Notes under the pieces: model-generated
The model's database searches: none
The model's input: the letters and a program-made list of their open reading frames with translations, nothing else
Told to the model about the DNA's origin: nothing
Program-made: the position numbers and the translations under genes
Assembly: GCA_025024175.1 (NCBI GenBank)
Contig: QCXZ01000041.1
Span: 1,111,786 to 1,175,785, forward strand
Reading direction: 5' to 3'
DNA length: 64,000 nucleotides
Source of the DNA: Rhyzopertha dominica
Lineage: Eukaryota; Arthropoda; Insecta; Coleoptera; Bostrichidae
In this document: positions 11,764 through 25,310 of the stretch, in pieces
Position numbering within the stretch: the first letter of the stretch is position 1
Layout of the letters: each line of letters starts with the position of its first letter

Positions 11764-14700
11764 TTACTTGAAATAAAGCTGTGAATTCGGTGTTTTTTTT
11801 TGTGTTTATCCCTGCAGATCAAGAATGCCCACAATAGCCGCTGTCACANGCACAAGAGTTTTTATCATGCTATTCTTGTGCAGCGTCCAGCAGCTGCAGT
11901 GGGATTCTTTAGTCCTTTCAGCTTGACTTAGAGGTGACCCACTATATCTTCAGCACATAAAAAATTGAGAAATACCTGCATTTATAGAACAAAAAATAAC
12001 AGAACACAAGTGAACCTTCGTAAAAAGTTTGTTCAGTATAACAATGATGCTTTAATCAGTTTGGTTCTATAATGATATGCTCACATATTATACTCTCAGA
12101 GTAAGTATTTTTTTATAATGTGTACATGGTGTAAATAAGTGAAAAATTCAGGGTATATGTCTTGTGGAAAAATGAATATTTTACCTTATTTTTCTAGAGT
12201 GAACTTTTTTTACAATTATTTATTTACATCCTCTATTTAAATCATTACTTCGCCATTTTAGTAGAATTTTTTAATAGTGTAAATGGTGTCAAATTTAAAC
12301 GATTTCAGAGGCATGGTTGTCAGATTTTTAAAACATTTGCTACATATTGGTATTTCATATTTTTTCAAAATTTAATAGGAGTTTTTTTAATCAAAATGAT
12401 CAATAAAAGATTATGATATTACCAGTTATGATAAAGTTTTGAAATGCAAGAGTAGGAAAATACACTTTTTATTCATTTAGAGTGCCTTTTTACTGATGTT
12501 CGTAGTTTTGTACATTTATTTCTTCTAATGCTTATTTCAAGCATGTTTGCCAAACCATTGGACTGTCTCATATTTGTTATTATTATGGTGTTTAATAAAG
12601 GTAAGTTCAGAATGAAATTACAATTCTGTCTCCCAGTATTCACTGAGAAGAATTAGAACATACAGAATATTAAAACTGCAGTAAATCAGGAAAATTATTG
12701 GAGGAAATAAAAAGTGGAAAAAATAAACAGCAAACTAAATAATAGTATATGCATGATGAATTTATCAAATTATTTTCGTCATATTTTAGCAGTGGTACCT
12801 AAAGAGATTTATGTACCGGATATACAATTCTGAATGATTTGGAAAAAAATCAGAAAGAGTTCATTAAAATAATATGAAAAAGTAGTATTTGTTAATTCCT
12901 TGTTCTATAGTTTCCGAATTATTATCTCAGTCATTAGCTTTGATTTTTGTATCTGTAAAGGAAAATTCATTTCTATGGCTATTCTATGTTTTCCTTCAAG
13001 AGCATTCATAACACTATTTTTTAAAATTACAAAGTTGTTTAATGAACAATTTTCCATGTTGTAGCCTATGTTTTCATGAAGGAATTGTGTACTTGGATTT
13101 AGTTGCAGTACTGTATGCATAGCTGTAAAAGAATAATTTTACCAGTTAGCCATCCTATATACAAAGTTGACATAGTAGGTACCCTGCAGGTTCTTCTGAC
13201 TTTTCACCTTTAGAGTTGTTCAATTTGACACCAGTGTTTGTTGCATTTCTGGTCGACTTTGCTTATTCCTAAGCATAGAAAAACGGTTAATTCACAAATT
13301 ACTTACTTATTAAGAATCTATACAACTATAAGAACGATGTACTTTACATTAGATTGGGACTTTTTTGTTTATACTCGTACGAACGAATTGCTCAAATGTA
13401 TAAAACAGACACCTGCGTAATAAACATATTATTATCACCTTGGCGCGTTTGTTTTCATTGTGACCACTTTTTGTAGGTATTTTTTATCCGTTCGTTCAGG
13501 CGATCGGTGCTGACGTTTTTTGCGTATCCACGACAAAAAAAAACGGGTCTGTCCACTACCGCTGCTGATTAGGTAGTTTTTAACACGACGTTGAGCTGTT
13601 AGTATAGCTGAGACGAGCGGACAATGTGTTTTTCAGTTTGCGTTTTTGAAATTGACTTTTGAGTGTTAGTGACGTTTAGATTATTAGAGGAACAAATTCC
13701 ACACTGCGCTACATTAAAAAAATGTAAGTGAAGTTTTTAATTTGAAACAATGCTGTATGCGTTTCTCTTGTGGCACGTAAAAATGATCGGTTTATCAAAA
13801 AATTAACTTCGTAATGCGTAAGTACACGAATTTATTTCTAAATGGCGCAACTTCATTATACGATTCTATATAATTACAATTTAAAGGTAAAACGTGTATA
13901 TAAGTGATGTTCGAAACTTCCTCAACTTTAGGATGTTTTTTATGATATTTCTAAAACCTCTGTAGTAATTTTGCTGAGATTTGCTGCATGTAAGCTATCA
14001 AAGACAATTTTGGTGCGATTATTATTATGTCAAGAACTATCTGATTTGAAAATAATAGGTGTTGAAACTGTTCATCACCTGCATCAGGTATGCCTCAAGT
14101 CTACGATGATTCGCGTATGCTTTTAAAAATTTATGGGGTATTTCTTAGTACAATATCACGTGATAGAGTAACAAAACTGGATTTATTCGTTTTAACATCT
14201 CTCATATAAGGTAACATATTCAGTAGTTTACATGTAGTTACCTATTAAATTGCAGAAAATAATCTATAGAGGTTGTATAAATATTAAAAAAGAACGAACT
14301 TTATACAACTAATATTATATAAAGATCAGTAAAGTATGTAGGTAGGTATATATAGTTCTTTTGAGTAGAAAAGAAATCTGCAATAGGTTTTTGAAAGACA
14401 CCTTCTTGTTGTTGTACTACCTACTTAATAATTATAACACACGTAAGCTGGCAGTAAAGAAACAATCAGGAAGGGCATTTTAGGCTACTGGCCTTCGCTA
14501 TACTTACATGAGAGTGTGACAAAAATAAAATTCCAGCTATTTCTTCTAATATAAGGGTGACACAAAGGGGTACTTGCTTTATAACCAACACCACACATTT
14601 TTAATATGAACCTGGTACAGACATCAAAACGAGAAATAATTAAAAACGCCAACCAAGTAGTGTTTCTGTGTTGGATAAAGAACGCGGTTGTTTTCTTATT

Positions 14701-17500
14701 TCTTATAATCAGGGCGTCTGAAGTTTTTCTGTTCTCGTCAAAATTTATGTCTGAAATTGTTTGAAAATATTCGTTATATACCGAGTGTGGATAACTTGCA
14801 AAAGATCGAAAAAAAAACCGCTAAAACAGGTAAGTTAAGATTTAAAAAAGATCTTTAAATCTGTCGTTCGAGCTTTTATTACCTAAAGAATTCATTTCAT
14901 ATTCTACAAGAGTATTTTTTGCAACATTCACAGACGCTGTTTCCACTATAGATCTATGACCATAATAAGATTATTTGATTTCATATGTTCTCGTTCAAAA
15001 ATTAAAAAAAATGGGCGAATTCACGGAATTATATATATAAAAAGATTCATGCAACGTTTGTTTTATTTGATTAAAACTCATAATATCTATTTCAACATCT
15101 ACTCTAGAGTTTGTATGTATTTGTAGGTGACATCGCGTGTCATTTTATTCACCATAAAATGGAACCGATAAATAACTTAGTGCCATCTGTTCATTTCCAT
15201 CACTGTACTTCAGTAATAATTATGCATCGAAGAAACGGACCTAGTTGTGGACAATTTTCGCATAAATAATTTACAACAGATAGAAATGCAACCGACATGT
15301 GTGAAAACTTCTGTATAATTACATATATGCACTTAGGGAAATTATTGCTTGTTAACTAACCACACATGCCATATCAGTAATTAAGAATTCAGCTAAACAG
15401 TTCAATATTGATCTTATTAGGTCGAATACTTAATTTAAAAAAAAACGTAACGTGATATAAAGGATTCAGCAGTTTGATTTTATGTAATAATCATATGGTT
15501 GCATTTAAAAAAATACCTGTACATATGCAGTGATACTTTTTAATAAACGAAAAGTCTGTGTTTCGAATAAATAATTAATTACTCAACTAACACAATAACT
15601 GCCTACCTACTAATAATTAGTTACCATTACTATATAACACTGAATCGTCAATCTTATCAACACGATTTTAAAATCTAAGCATACTATGTATGCCACACCA
15701 ATTGTTTTGATTGATATATCTCTATAAATAAATTTTTGATCTGCGTTATTTAAAAAATCCAAAAGGAGACAATTATTTGGCATCAGAATTGTGCAAATAA
15801 CTAATATAACAACATCTTTTATTTCTATTATGTCTTCTCAAGATACAAGATATACTTCTTTTCGTTACCATATTTAACAAATTAGCATACAGTGCTTACG
15901 TGTTTTCCTATCCTTTGTTTTTATAAGCTCACGGCACCACCAGCACCAGTACGACTAAGGGGTATTTTATTGGTTTCTGTGTATTTAAAGTATACTTCCC
16001 CCACCACTCTGAAAACATACTAACATACCCCAAGTTTCTTGCATTGCAAAGTCAGGGTAGTGGAACAATACATCGATAAATGATGGTATGAAAATTTATT
16101 ATTACGTAAAAGAAAAAAGTTCATTAAAGGTGAACTATAAAGATATTATCCAAAAACATTAATAAGAGAATCGTGTTCATATCGTTCTTGTGTAAACTAG
16201 GTTCTAATGATATACCTATATCAATTCTTGATAACCAACCAGGATGGTTACAGACAGTAGCTATCCGCTCTTTAATTTAGTTTACTTCCCACGTCACATA
16301 CTGGAAGAAAACAGGAGAATTGTTCGAATATACATGAAATAATGGAACGTGACATCCCTTTTAATATCTTTTTCATAAAAGTTGTCAGAAGTAATTTCAC
16401 TAGAAATTTAGGTTTAGACAATATACGCATAGAAATAATCAAGGATTTGAGAAATTGGCCAAACTACTGGTTCTATTGAAGTACTTCCAAATTAATGCTA
16501 TAGGTTTTTGTTTTTTTAATGCCAGCCCTCCCTATTTGCTTACTTTAGCCAAAATCTGACAAACGGGGAAACAGGAAATGTGTAAAACTATAGCAAGAAA
16601 ATACCTCTGTTATCGATGACATGCACGACAAGAAGTCTTACAAATGGCGTTCTAGCATTACACGATTTGCAGGATTACTGATGAGTGAGGAAATGGTATG
16701 AAACCTTAAAAAAAATACAGGGAAGGCTCGTTACCATGTCGAAAATTTCAATGCTGTTATTGTCATTGAATAATTTAATCAAAGTCCATAAAGAGGTTCG
16801 AATCGTGCAGAATTTTTGCATAAAAGTTTTTGCATCATATGATATACATTTTCGAATTTTTGTTATAAAGCATCCTGAAAAAGTATGGGTGTTAAAAATG
16901 CTTTTTGAGCATTATTTGTGTACTTCAAACACCATTAAATCCTCTGATTTTGTCAGTATTATAATAAACGTGTATATAAAGGCGTTGTGTAGAAATAAAA
17001 CAGTAGAACAATGTAATAACAGTATAACAATAAAATATAATTAAAACTTGGCAGATTTGTTAATATCATTGTTTAATAAAACGACAAAATTAGTAATTAA
17101 TACATAGTGTCAGATATTCATAACAAGTGATTATTAATAATGCCCACTGCTAAATCCTAGACTGTTGGAAATAAACGAAACGTTTTCAGATTCATCACTG
17201 GTTATCTTATGCAGATAATATAATATGTTTTGATTTTCGTATATTTTAAAGACAAAGAAGATAAAGGCTGAAGAATACAAAGAGACATCGCTATACTAAC
17301 ATGGAAAATGAATTTTAATTTTAAAGATAATAAAATATGCACAGATACCTACAAAGGGATATACTTTTAGTACTCTGGTAGTATTTGGTATTTGTAATTA
17401 ATAGTTTTTCGTGGTTTTGCCATCAATTCGTTTGAGAGAAATTAAAATATACAAACAAGTGTGAATATGTTCAACTGTTTCCTCACAACAAGTAATTTAT

Positions 17501-17581
17501 TAATGTACGCACTCAACAATTAGTAGTTTTTGACAACAGGCGTCGTATCCTAGTGAATGGATATATTCAATCCATAGAATG
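17501..17581 (+). repeat. Dispersed repeat, copy 1
   Basis: About 80 bp, closely similar to 24657-24739. A 26-bp core containing GACAACAGGCGTCGTATCC is identical in both. The rest differs by scattered substitutions and small indels. I cannot assign it to a transposon family. Confidence 0.7.
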
Positions 17582-20500
17582 GTGGAATCTATTGGATCGT
17601 TCAGGTAGTAGAAGCTCTTTGAAGTAGTATATGCATCAGTTGAAACTCAAAGTATATTTCTTGTTTGACCTTGGATACCTAATGTCCTAAGATAGAAGGT
17701 TCAGGAAATGAATGGACTGACAAAAGCATCCAGGCAACAAATATGTCTACTGCAAATGTTTGCATTATTCTTGCATGAACTCGTAAACTGAATCACGAAA
17801 ATATTAAAGTTAGTTCAGTTGACACGTTTTGGGAAACGGTAAAAGCATCAAAAATAGTATCTGCATAGTGGACAGAAACTAAATCACCTAATTATAAGTA
17901 GAAAGTAGAATTCTCTGCTTAACTTAACACTTTTAGTGTTATAATTCGAAGGATGTGGCGATAGACTCGTCAAAAACAGAACTTCTGTTTCTCTAAATCG
18001 AAATTGATTTATGCAGATTTTGCTTTGGTGTTATGCACGTTAATGGTAATTGTTTCACATGAATGACGATAACTTGCATAATGCACAGGAAAAATGTCAC
18101 AACCTTTATCTCCAGACACAGGGTTGTATAACAGAAGGTTAGGGTTGTACTTCTATTATCTGAGAGTTATAGTACTCTTGTCTTAGATGTTTTTTTAAAG
18201 CTATGTAGATTTCTCACAATACTTTGCAGTAAAATCTTACTCGATGGAATATACTGGTCTTTTCCGCCAACGATTTAGGACATAGAATACACATTTAACG
18301 GAAAAATATCTACACGCAAGTCAAAATGCAAGCTCATCAAGACTTCAAAACATCTATTACAGTACAGTCATGCACATACACATTTTCTGTACAGCTTGCA
18401 AATATCTCCTCATCACATCAAATTCTTACTATTGCCTCCTGAATCTTCTTTCTTGGAGACTACAGTGTTCACAGATTGTGCGTAAAAGTGACATGTCAGT
18501 TTATAATACCACACATACCATTTTCACGCACAACCTGTGGATACAGCTGTGAAAGCTTCATCACAAGAATAACTGAGAGCTGAAATGGGTTCTCTCGAAG
18601 TTGATGGTAAAATCTTCCAAGAAATGTAGAGCTTCACGTTTTTTAGAAGAAACCTCAAATTTAGTGTGCGTTCATAATGCTAGTCCAGTTTTCGAGATTT
18701 AGTGTTACTTATAATTTATCGGTCCTAACTGATTTTAATAGTTTTTTCTATTTGATTAAGCGATTGTGCATTTCGCTTCGCAAATTTAGCATCTTTCGAC
18801 ACTTTGGAATATTAGACTTGTGATTAAACTACAATGAAATGATTTGTAACTGTAAATCCAGTTGTCGAATCGATTTCATTGATTCTATCAATTTATGTTT
18901 GAGAAGTATAGAAAAATGTTTCGTTTTTGGTATTTTTTTGTATTTAGTGACAAATCTGAGTTGCTCAAGACGAAGGATTTTGAAGATCTAAAATATCGAA
19001 CCGAAAAGAAATGCTTGCATTAAAAATTACATGAAAATGGTGGCAATCTTGTACGCCTCATCACTCGGGAACGAGGCAACACCGAGAATATCAAAAAAGG
19101 AAAGATGTCGTCTTTTTTCAAATAAAAAAAATGAATTTTCTAAAATAATCGATTTATTCCATGGGTGCTATATAATCTTTGTTGTTATTGACGTATTTCA
19201 TGGTCGATCTTAAGAAGTATAATATTTTTGGACAAGATTATTACCTTTCCGGCACGAATCATAACAATACTATTCAGCAAGCAAACAATCATTACGTGGT
19301 GAAATGTAACTAGCTACCACAGGAAAATAAGCAATGTTTTGTATTCCAACTGTCAAACTTCAAATTTTTAGTTGCTCAAGCGATGTTGATATGAAATTAT
19401 AGCTCCTTTGGGTTTGCTTTGCTGTGATGAAATATAAAGTTTCCATTTTTCTAACTGCTTACTTCAGGAACGGCGTTAGGCCAAAAATTTGAACGTCGCC
19501 GTCGGACTTATAAACCCAATAATGCGATTCAATCCCAATAAACATAGCAAAATCATTCTCCATTTACCAAAATCACTCTTTCACAATTCTTAGAAATGTT
19601 TTTTTTCTAAACTTACTCCATCTTTCCAAAAACTGATTATCTATCTTTTTTCGTTTTAGAGTATTTGAATCCAAGAAAATGAAATCAAAATACACAGATT
19701 TTTGTTACTTACCGATGGGATGAGCGTTTTGCTGTAGTTTCGATTCGAAATGTTATAAATGACTGGATGCAATGACGCTTCCTGGCTACGTGCGTTTGCA
19801 CCAACCATGCGCTTCCACCATTTTGCAGGTTAGGTGTTTGAGTATTGCAGAAGCCAATAACGGTCTACCATGGTGCATGTAACTTTGGTAACAATTAAGC
19901 CGCCTACGTGTGACAAATAGAGCGTAATTTAACAACCTACTTCATATCATGGAATTTTCGTCAAAGCTTTAAACCAGTAACTGATGTGCAAATTGCAATT
20001 TGTGAGGCGCATATTTTAACTATTGCTGTTTGCGGTTGAATTAACTGTATTTCGGTATTATTGAAAAATTCTCCAAGTCGCTTCCATCATAAAATGTATA
20101 AAATTGAGTTCTTCACCCTTGTAGACTCATGCACTACCAACACTTTTAGTTCGCGCAGATGTACAATAGTTTGATAAAGTATTCATGGATATAATACTAG
20201 AAATTACCGTCTATTAACTTTAACAACTTTCTTGTTCATATCCTCAGCGGTGTACCCTAATAATTTAACAAATAATTTTTCAAAGATCATTTTCAACTGA
20301 CCTAGTAAGGTTCATGATGAATTACAATGAAGTAATCTTCATTGTGAATGGCAATTCATGATTAGTTTTACCTAGGAATTATTTTACTTACAGGTAATAT
20401 ACGTTGGATAAAAAACATTGCATTAATAATTAGATAATTTAATATTGAGGCACGGTATTCCTTGTGAAAAATGCCACATGTCGATAAATAAATAGTTCTT

Positions 20501-22679
20501 TTAACCTCTTTACGTTTAGCTCTAAGCCTCTGAGTTGGATTCAAGTTCATAATTTAAAAACTAAAGCGCTATGCAACACTAGTATTTTAAATGATGCTTT
20601 GATATGGGTACATTATGTACAACGAATTGTTTATGATTATTGTTATAATACCCGCTCAGTAGATTCTTCTTTATGACTATTTTCACACCAACACTATAAG
20701 ATGTGGCTTCGTAGTTCAGATATTTAAACATTATACATGTGTTTCTGAAATGAACGGGTCCACGGGTCGTACTCATTTATTATTGAAATAAATGGTTTGG
20801 AACAATAATTATGCTATATTGTAATTAATAATCAACTTTTCATTGTTTATCATCAGCCAGTTTAATATATCTCCGTAAAACTCTGTACTCTTCGGGAATG
20901 CGCGACACTTTTTTTCATTATTATTCATTATTTCATGCCACTTCTCTAACAATTAATTCAGTTGAGAGACTACGTGCATACAATTTTGCAATAATTCGTT
21001 CAGTTTCACATATTTCATAAGGAAGTATATTCAGTCATATAACATATGTCAACTTGTAGGCGTTCAAATCCAACAAAAAATCTCACAGTTTAGTTAGTGT
21101 TAGTTATTCATCTAAATATTGCTTTTGTGTGCTTCTATAGTGACCTAATGTGATCTTCAATCTTTTGTTCTTAGCCTCTTTACAAAAAAAAAGTTTACCC
21201 AATACTTCCATGTGCAATTGGATGCATGCTGACAACCATGCCATCAGAAGAACTACTACTACTTTACTTTTTAGAATTTATTTAGTATTTCTTGTTTATA
21301 ATTAAACGAACATTGCTAAATACATCTCATTCTAAATGTACAAAGAAAACTTCTTTCAATGCATCTTCTGAGACATCGGTGTTACTGTCGTCTTTATTTG
21401 GAGATAATCTATTCGAAAAACCATTGTGGAAGCAATACCTTCACAGATGAATTTATAAAATTTATTTTTGTTTGCAGTCTTTTGCAATTGAAACGAGAAA
21501 ACATGTTTCTAAGTTTATTTAATGGACATCAAAAATAATTATTGTTACTTTTGAACTGTATTACTTTTCCTTCTTTGCTGGTTAAAGTGCTTGACAAGTC
21601 TCAGGCAATAAGCATCCACTTGTAATACAAATAACTTAACTATATTGCCTCATCATATCTTCCATTATTGCATTATATAAACCTGTATCAATTTATCAGT
21701 AAAGTGCGTATAATCAAGAGCTGAACGCTATACTCGTAGCTCTACAATATTCTATGATTACATAGTAACTGAGATGCTAATCATGAAACACTATAGCTAC
21801 TTACCGAATTTGCCATAGAGTAGTTTAAAGTTCTCGAAAGAGTAGGTTAGTTTAATACTGTAATTTTCATATCATTTCCCACGTTCAACTGGAATCTCTC
21901 GAATTTGAGTATTGAGTTATGAAATAGTTTTACATGAAAAGTGGATATTCAAAATCTTTATCACACCAGAAATTAGAGTCCTCTTGTATAAAACTGTATA
22001 CACTTCTAGTTAATATAATATAATAATAATATAAGTATTATTGATGTAAAACCTAGAACGTAATTTAAAAAACACTTGATAAACTTCAGTCCAGTTAAAC
22101 AAATTAACCTATTTTTTTAATTTAATCCGTGCACTAATAAGAATATTCATATAATAATATTCAATAAGTTCATAAACTTTCAATAACGTGTTTTATATGG
22201 GAGTAATTTTACTTTTTGTTCTGTATACTTAATGGGAAATGATGTCTGATATCATGATTTTTTCCATGAGATCTATTTATGCTATATCATGCTGCTTTTC
22301 AGCAAGCTTCCATGGTCTATTGTGCTAACGTAAATGGCGTAACTTTGGTATCTTCTTCATTTGTAGGTTTTTTAATGCGTACTACTAAAATAGATTATAA
22401 TTAAATCATTTAAACGTGGTTAATCATCTCCCATATTAATAATTTATTGGTACGGTAAGGAATTTTAAATACATTTAACTGTATATTTTAAAAGATAATA
22501 TCATGTACACAAACTGCTTAATAAAGGAGTGACATTCACAACAGAGCAAAAATTCTTGTAGTTTTTAGGGTACGATTTTGGCACATTTATATACAATGAT
22601 AAAAGTGACAATATAAATGTAAAATTACAGAAAAAATCGAAGTCCTCTGGATTTTTAAAATTTTAAAATCTAATTGTCC

Positions 22680-23030
22680 ACCCGTCTCCACCTCAAGTAG
22701 GTATAATGTTCTCCCCTTCTTGAAGCATCCTCGAAGACTTGGCGTCCGCCCTCGCGAACCCGTTTTAGGCAGAAATTCGTTTATAACAACAATTTCGGCT
22801 CTATAACAGGTCGCGATTTCGGAGACCCACCCGCAAGGGACGCCCATGGTTGGCTTGCGTCAGTGTCGGGTGACATTGGGGGGGTGATCCTCTACTTTTC
22901 TTTTAATTGGATTTATCGTGGAAGGGGGTCGTAGCCTACGAATACGCGGCACGGGGTTTACTTGTAAAGTTTCACCTTGAAAGGTAATATAATGTCAACG
23001 AATCCTGGGGCGATATATAGAGGTAGGATT
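22680..23030. promoter_or_regulatory. GC-richer island in the desert
   Basis: A stretch with clearly more G+C and CpG than its flanks, without a convincing exon. It could be an enhancer, promoter or unrecognised conserved element. The minus-strand open frame of about 86 codons here matches no family I know. Confidence 0.3.
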
Positions 23031-24656
23031 CACACAGATGCTATAATACCGAAACTGAAATAAAAACAACGAAAAAGTAGTCCAATTACAATTTAGAAAC
23101 GATTAAACAACACCTCAGCCGTGTGTATTATACAAAATTGTAGTCCCAAAAATTGAGTCTTGTGGCACTCCTGAATGAATAGAGACTTTAGAGGCTCTAA
23201 CTGTTTTACGTTTAATTATAGCGGTAATCTAGAAATTTTATTGTATCGGTTCAATTAAATCAATATAAACACTAGTGAAGAAAACAAATTAACTTTCCAT
23301 TTTGAACGAACTAATTTGAGTGTTGCATTACTCTAAAAATCCAGACATACTTCAACAACTAAAAAGCTTCGACAACAGTTCCTAAAAAAAGTAAGGGAGT
23401 CTACCTTGAATTTTAACTAAAACTTGCGGGGAGACCTTAAATTGATTAAAAAATGTGCTGTTTCATACTTTCTTTATTGTTTCAACACAATATGCTTTGA
23501 TACGAATGGGCTTAATTATCTTATAATCAAACCAAGGATAAACATTAAGAAAATATACAGATTAAGTATATAAAAGCACCTAAAAAGGTAATAATCATAT
23601 ACTTATTAGTTGATTAATAAAAGTATAGCCAGTTTATTTTAGAAATTCTCAATATACCGGAACAATTAAAAAATAGAGGCGGGTGACTGGTGATTAAAAA
23701 GACTTAAAATGCATGTCTATGCTGTGCTGTCTACACCTCAACCAACTTTAAACAAGACTTAGTTTCCTGAATCGCGCTGGAGAGTTCTATTCAATAGGTG
23801 GCTTTCCACGGTTTCATGCAGGCATCGTCCACTGTAGGGCGCCGTGATAGTAAGCTTACAGCTTTTCATGTTACCTTGTGACTTCTGTTTGATAACTGGA
23901 TTTTGATGATCTGCTTATTGCAAGTACGACTTTAGAGTTGGAGATGCACTTATAGTTTAAGTTGTCGATGATATTTATAAAAGCTGTAAACGCTCTGCCT
24001 GTAGATAAGTTACATGAGAAATAACACATGACGTTACAAATATATAGCGTATACAAATGACCAGCACAATTTTTTGATCTATTGTATCGCAATCTGTTGT
24101 GAGAATTTACGTAAAAATTGCTGAATAATTCACCTGTAGCTTTTTCATTACTTGTTTTGGGGGAAAAGTGCAAAAATAAGTGTGACATTATTTTTAAAGC
24201 ACTCTAACCTAAAGATAATTGCAATATTTGGCATGAAAAATATAGGTAGAGTAGTGTAGCTTTCTTGTTTTCTTATAACTGAAAGATGTACATATATGGA
24301 TTATTTTCTTTTCAAATTCCCATGAAATGCTACATCTACAATGAAAAAACTTTTATAAACCCTAATCTGACAAAGCAGCTTTAAAAATTACTACGTTGAA
24401 AAATTCGTTGAAGACGAATCTAAAAATGTTGAAGATTTTGAGTTTCATGTTTAGAAGTAACTCGGATTAAAACAGTCCTTTTTGATATTATTCAAAGTGC
24501 CCAAGAAAATTATAGCAAGGTGAAAAGGATTAGTATATATTAAAATCTAATAATATTGGTTTTATTTAGACTTAGTTTATGTGTTAGTAAGCAAATTGGA
24601 ACCAGTCGATGCTTATTATCTTTCATTCAATTACCTATATTCATTGATGATGTATA
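23031..24656. other. AT-rich sequence, no gene seen
   Basis: No exon-like frame. A short GC-richer patch lies near 23.74-23.86 kb. Confidence 0.5.
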
Positions 24657-24739
24657 TAATGTACTCACTCAATAATCAGTGTTTTTTGACAACAGGCGTC
24701 GTATCCTATAGTGAATGAACATATTCAAGCCATATAATG
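24657..24739 (+). repeat. Dispersed repeat, copy 2
   Basis: Partner of 17501-17581, about 7.1 kb away and in the same orientation. The identical 26-bp core is at 24683-24708. Confidence 0.7.
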
Positions 24740-24939
24740 TTTAACGTCTTTTGCTTTATTATCAAATCTACCTATAATATATAAAACAATAAAGAAAAAC
24801 CATCTAGCCTATAGACGTAGCAGCAATTATTTTGTTAGTAATATTTTCTAGCTTATTTCAGTCTTACAACTCCATGTATCTCCACGAACTATAGCTTTTT
24901 CCAATTTTAATAGAAACGATCGTCCTGTTTAAACATATA

Positions 24940-25310
24940 GGAGTGCGAGACGGACCGTCCCCAGCGAAATCGCAATACTTCTGTTGTTATAATTAATTAA
25001 TCTCCGCCCTCTAGCGATCCATAACACCGTCTGCGAAAATCTGACGCATTAGTTAAACTTGGAAGAATGCCACTTAACACAATTCGCCGGCGTTTGAATC
25101 GATAAGCTCACCGATCGCGTTTGCTGCTCGATCCAGCGTTGAAGTCTCCCCGTTTCGCTTCCCGTTTGACGTCATCGTGTTGGTTTGACGTCATCGGTTT
25201 ATGTGGACCGCATCGGGATGTTGAACTNATCGGTGATAAAGGGTGTTCGTGCGGAAAATCCAGGGGACTTGCATTATTTGGAAGTAGGCCGCATGGGGTT
25301 TTATTATAGT
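24940..25310. promoter_or_regulatory. GC-richer island with a tandem CRE
   Basis: A CpG-rich patch in AT-rich DNA. It contains two perfect TGACGTCA palindromes at 25167-25174 and 25186-25193, each inside the same 14-mer GTTTGACGTCATCG repeated 19 bp apart. A CGATA motif occurs near 25.1 kb. A regulatory element is likely; its target is unknown. Confidence 0.45.

Larger units (their letters stand above)
11410..22670. other. Gene-poor AT-rich region
   Basis: I found no open frame that looks like protein and no RNA gene. Possible signals are weak: a promoter-like stretch at about 13.5-13.73 kb ending in a good splice donor (AAAT/GTAAGT), and another strong donor (CAG/GTAAGT) at about 14.83 kb. 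Either could mark untranslated exons of a distal start for troponin I or a noncoding RNA. One copy of a dispersed repeat lies at 17501-17581. Confidence 0.5.
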
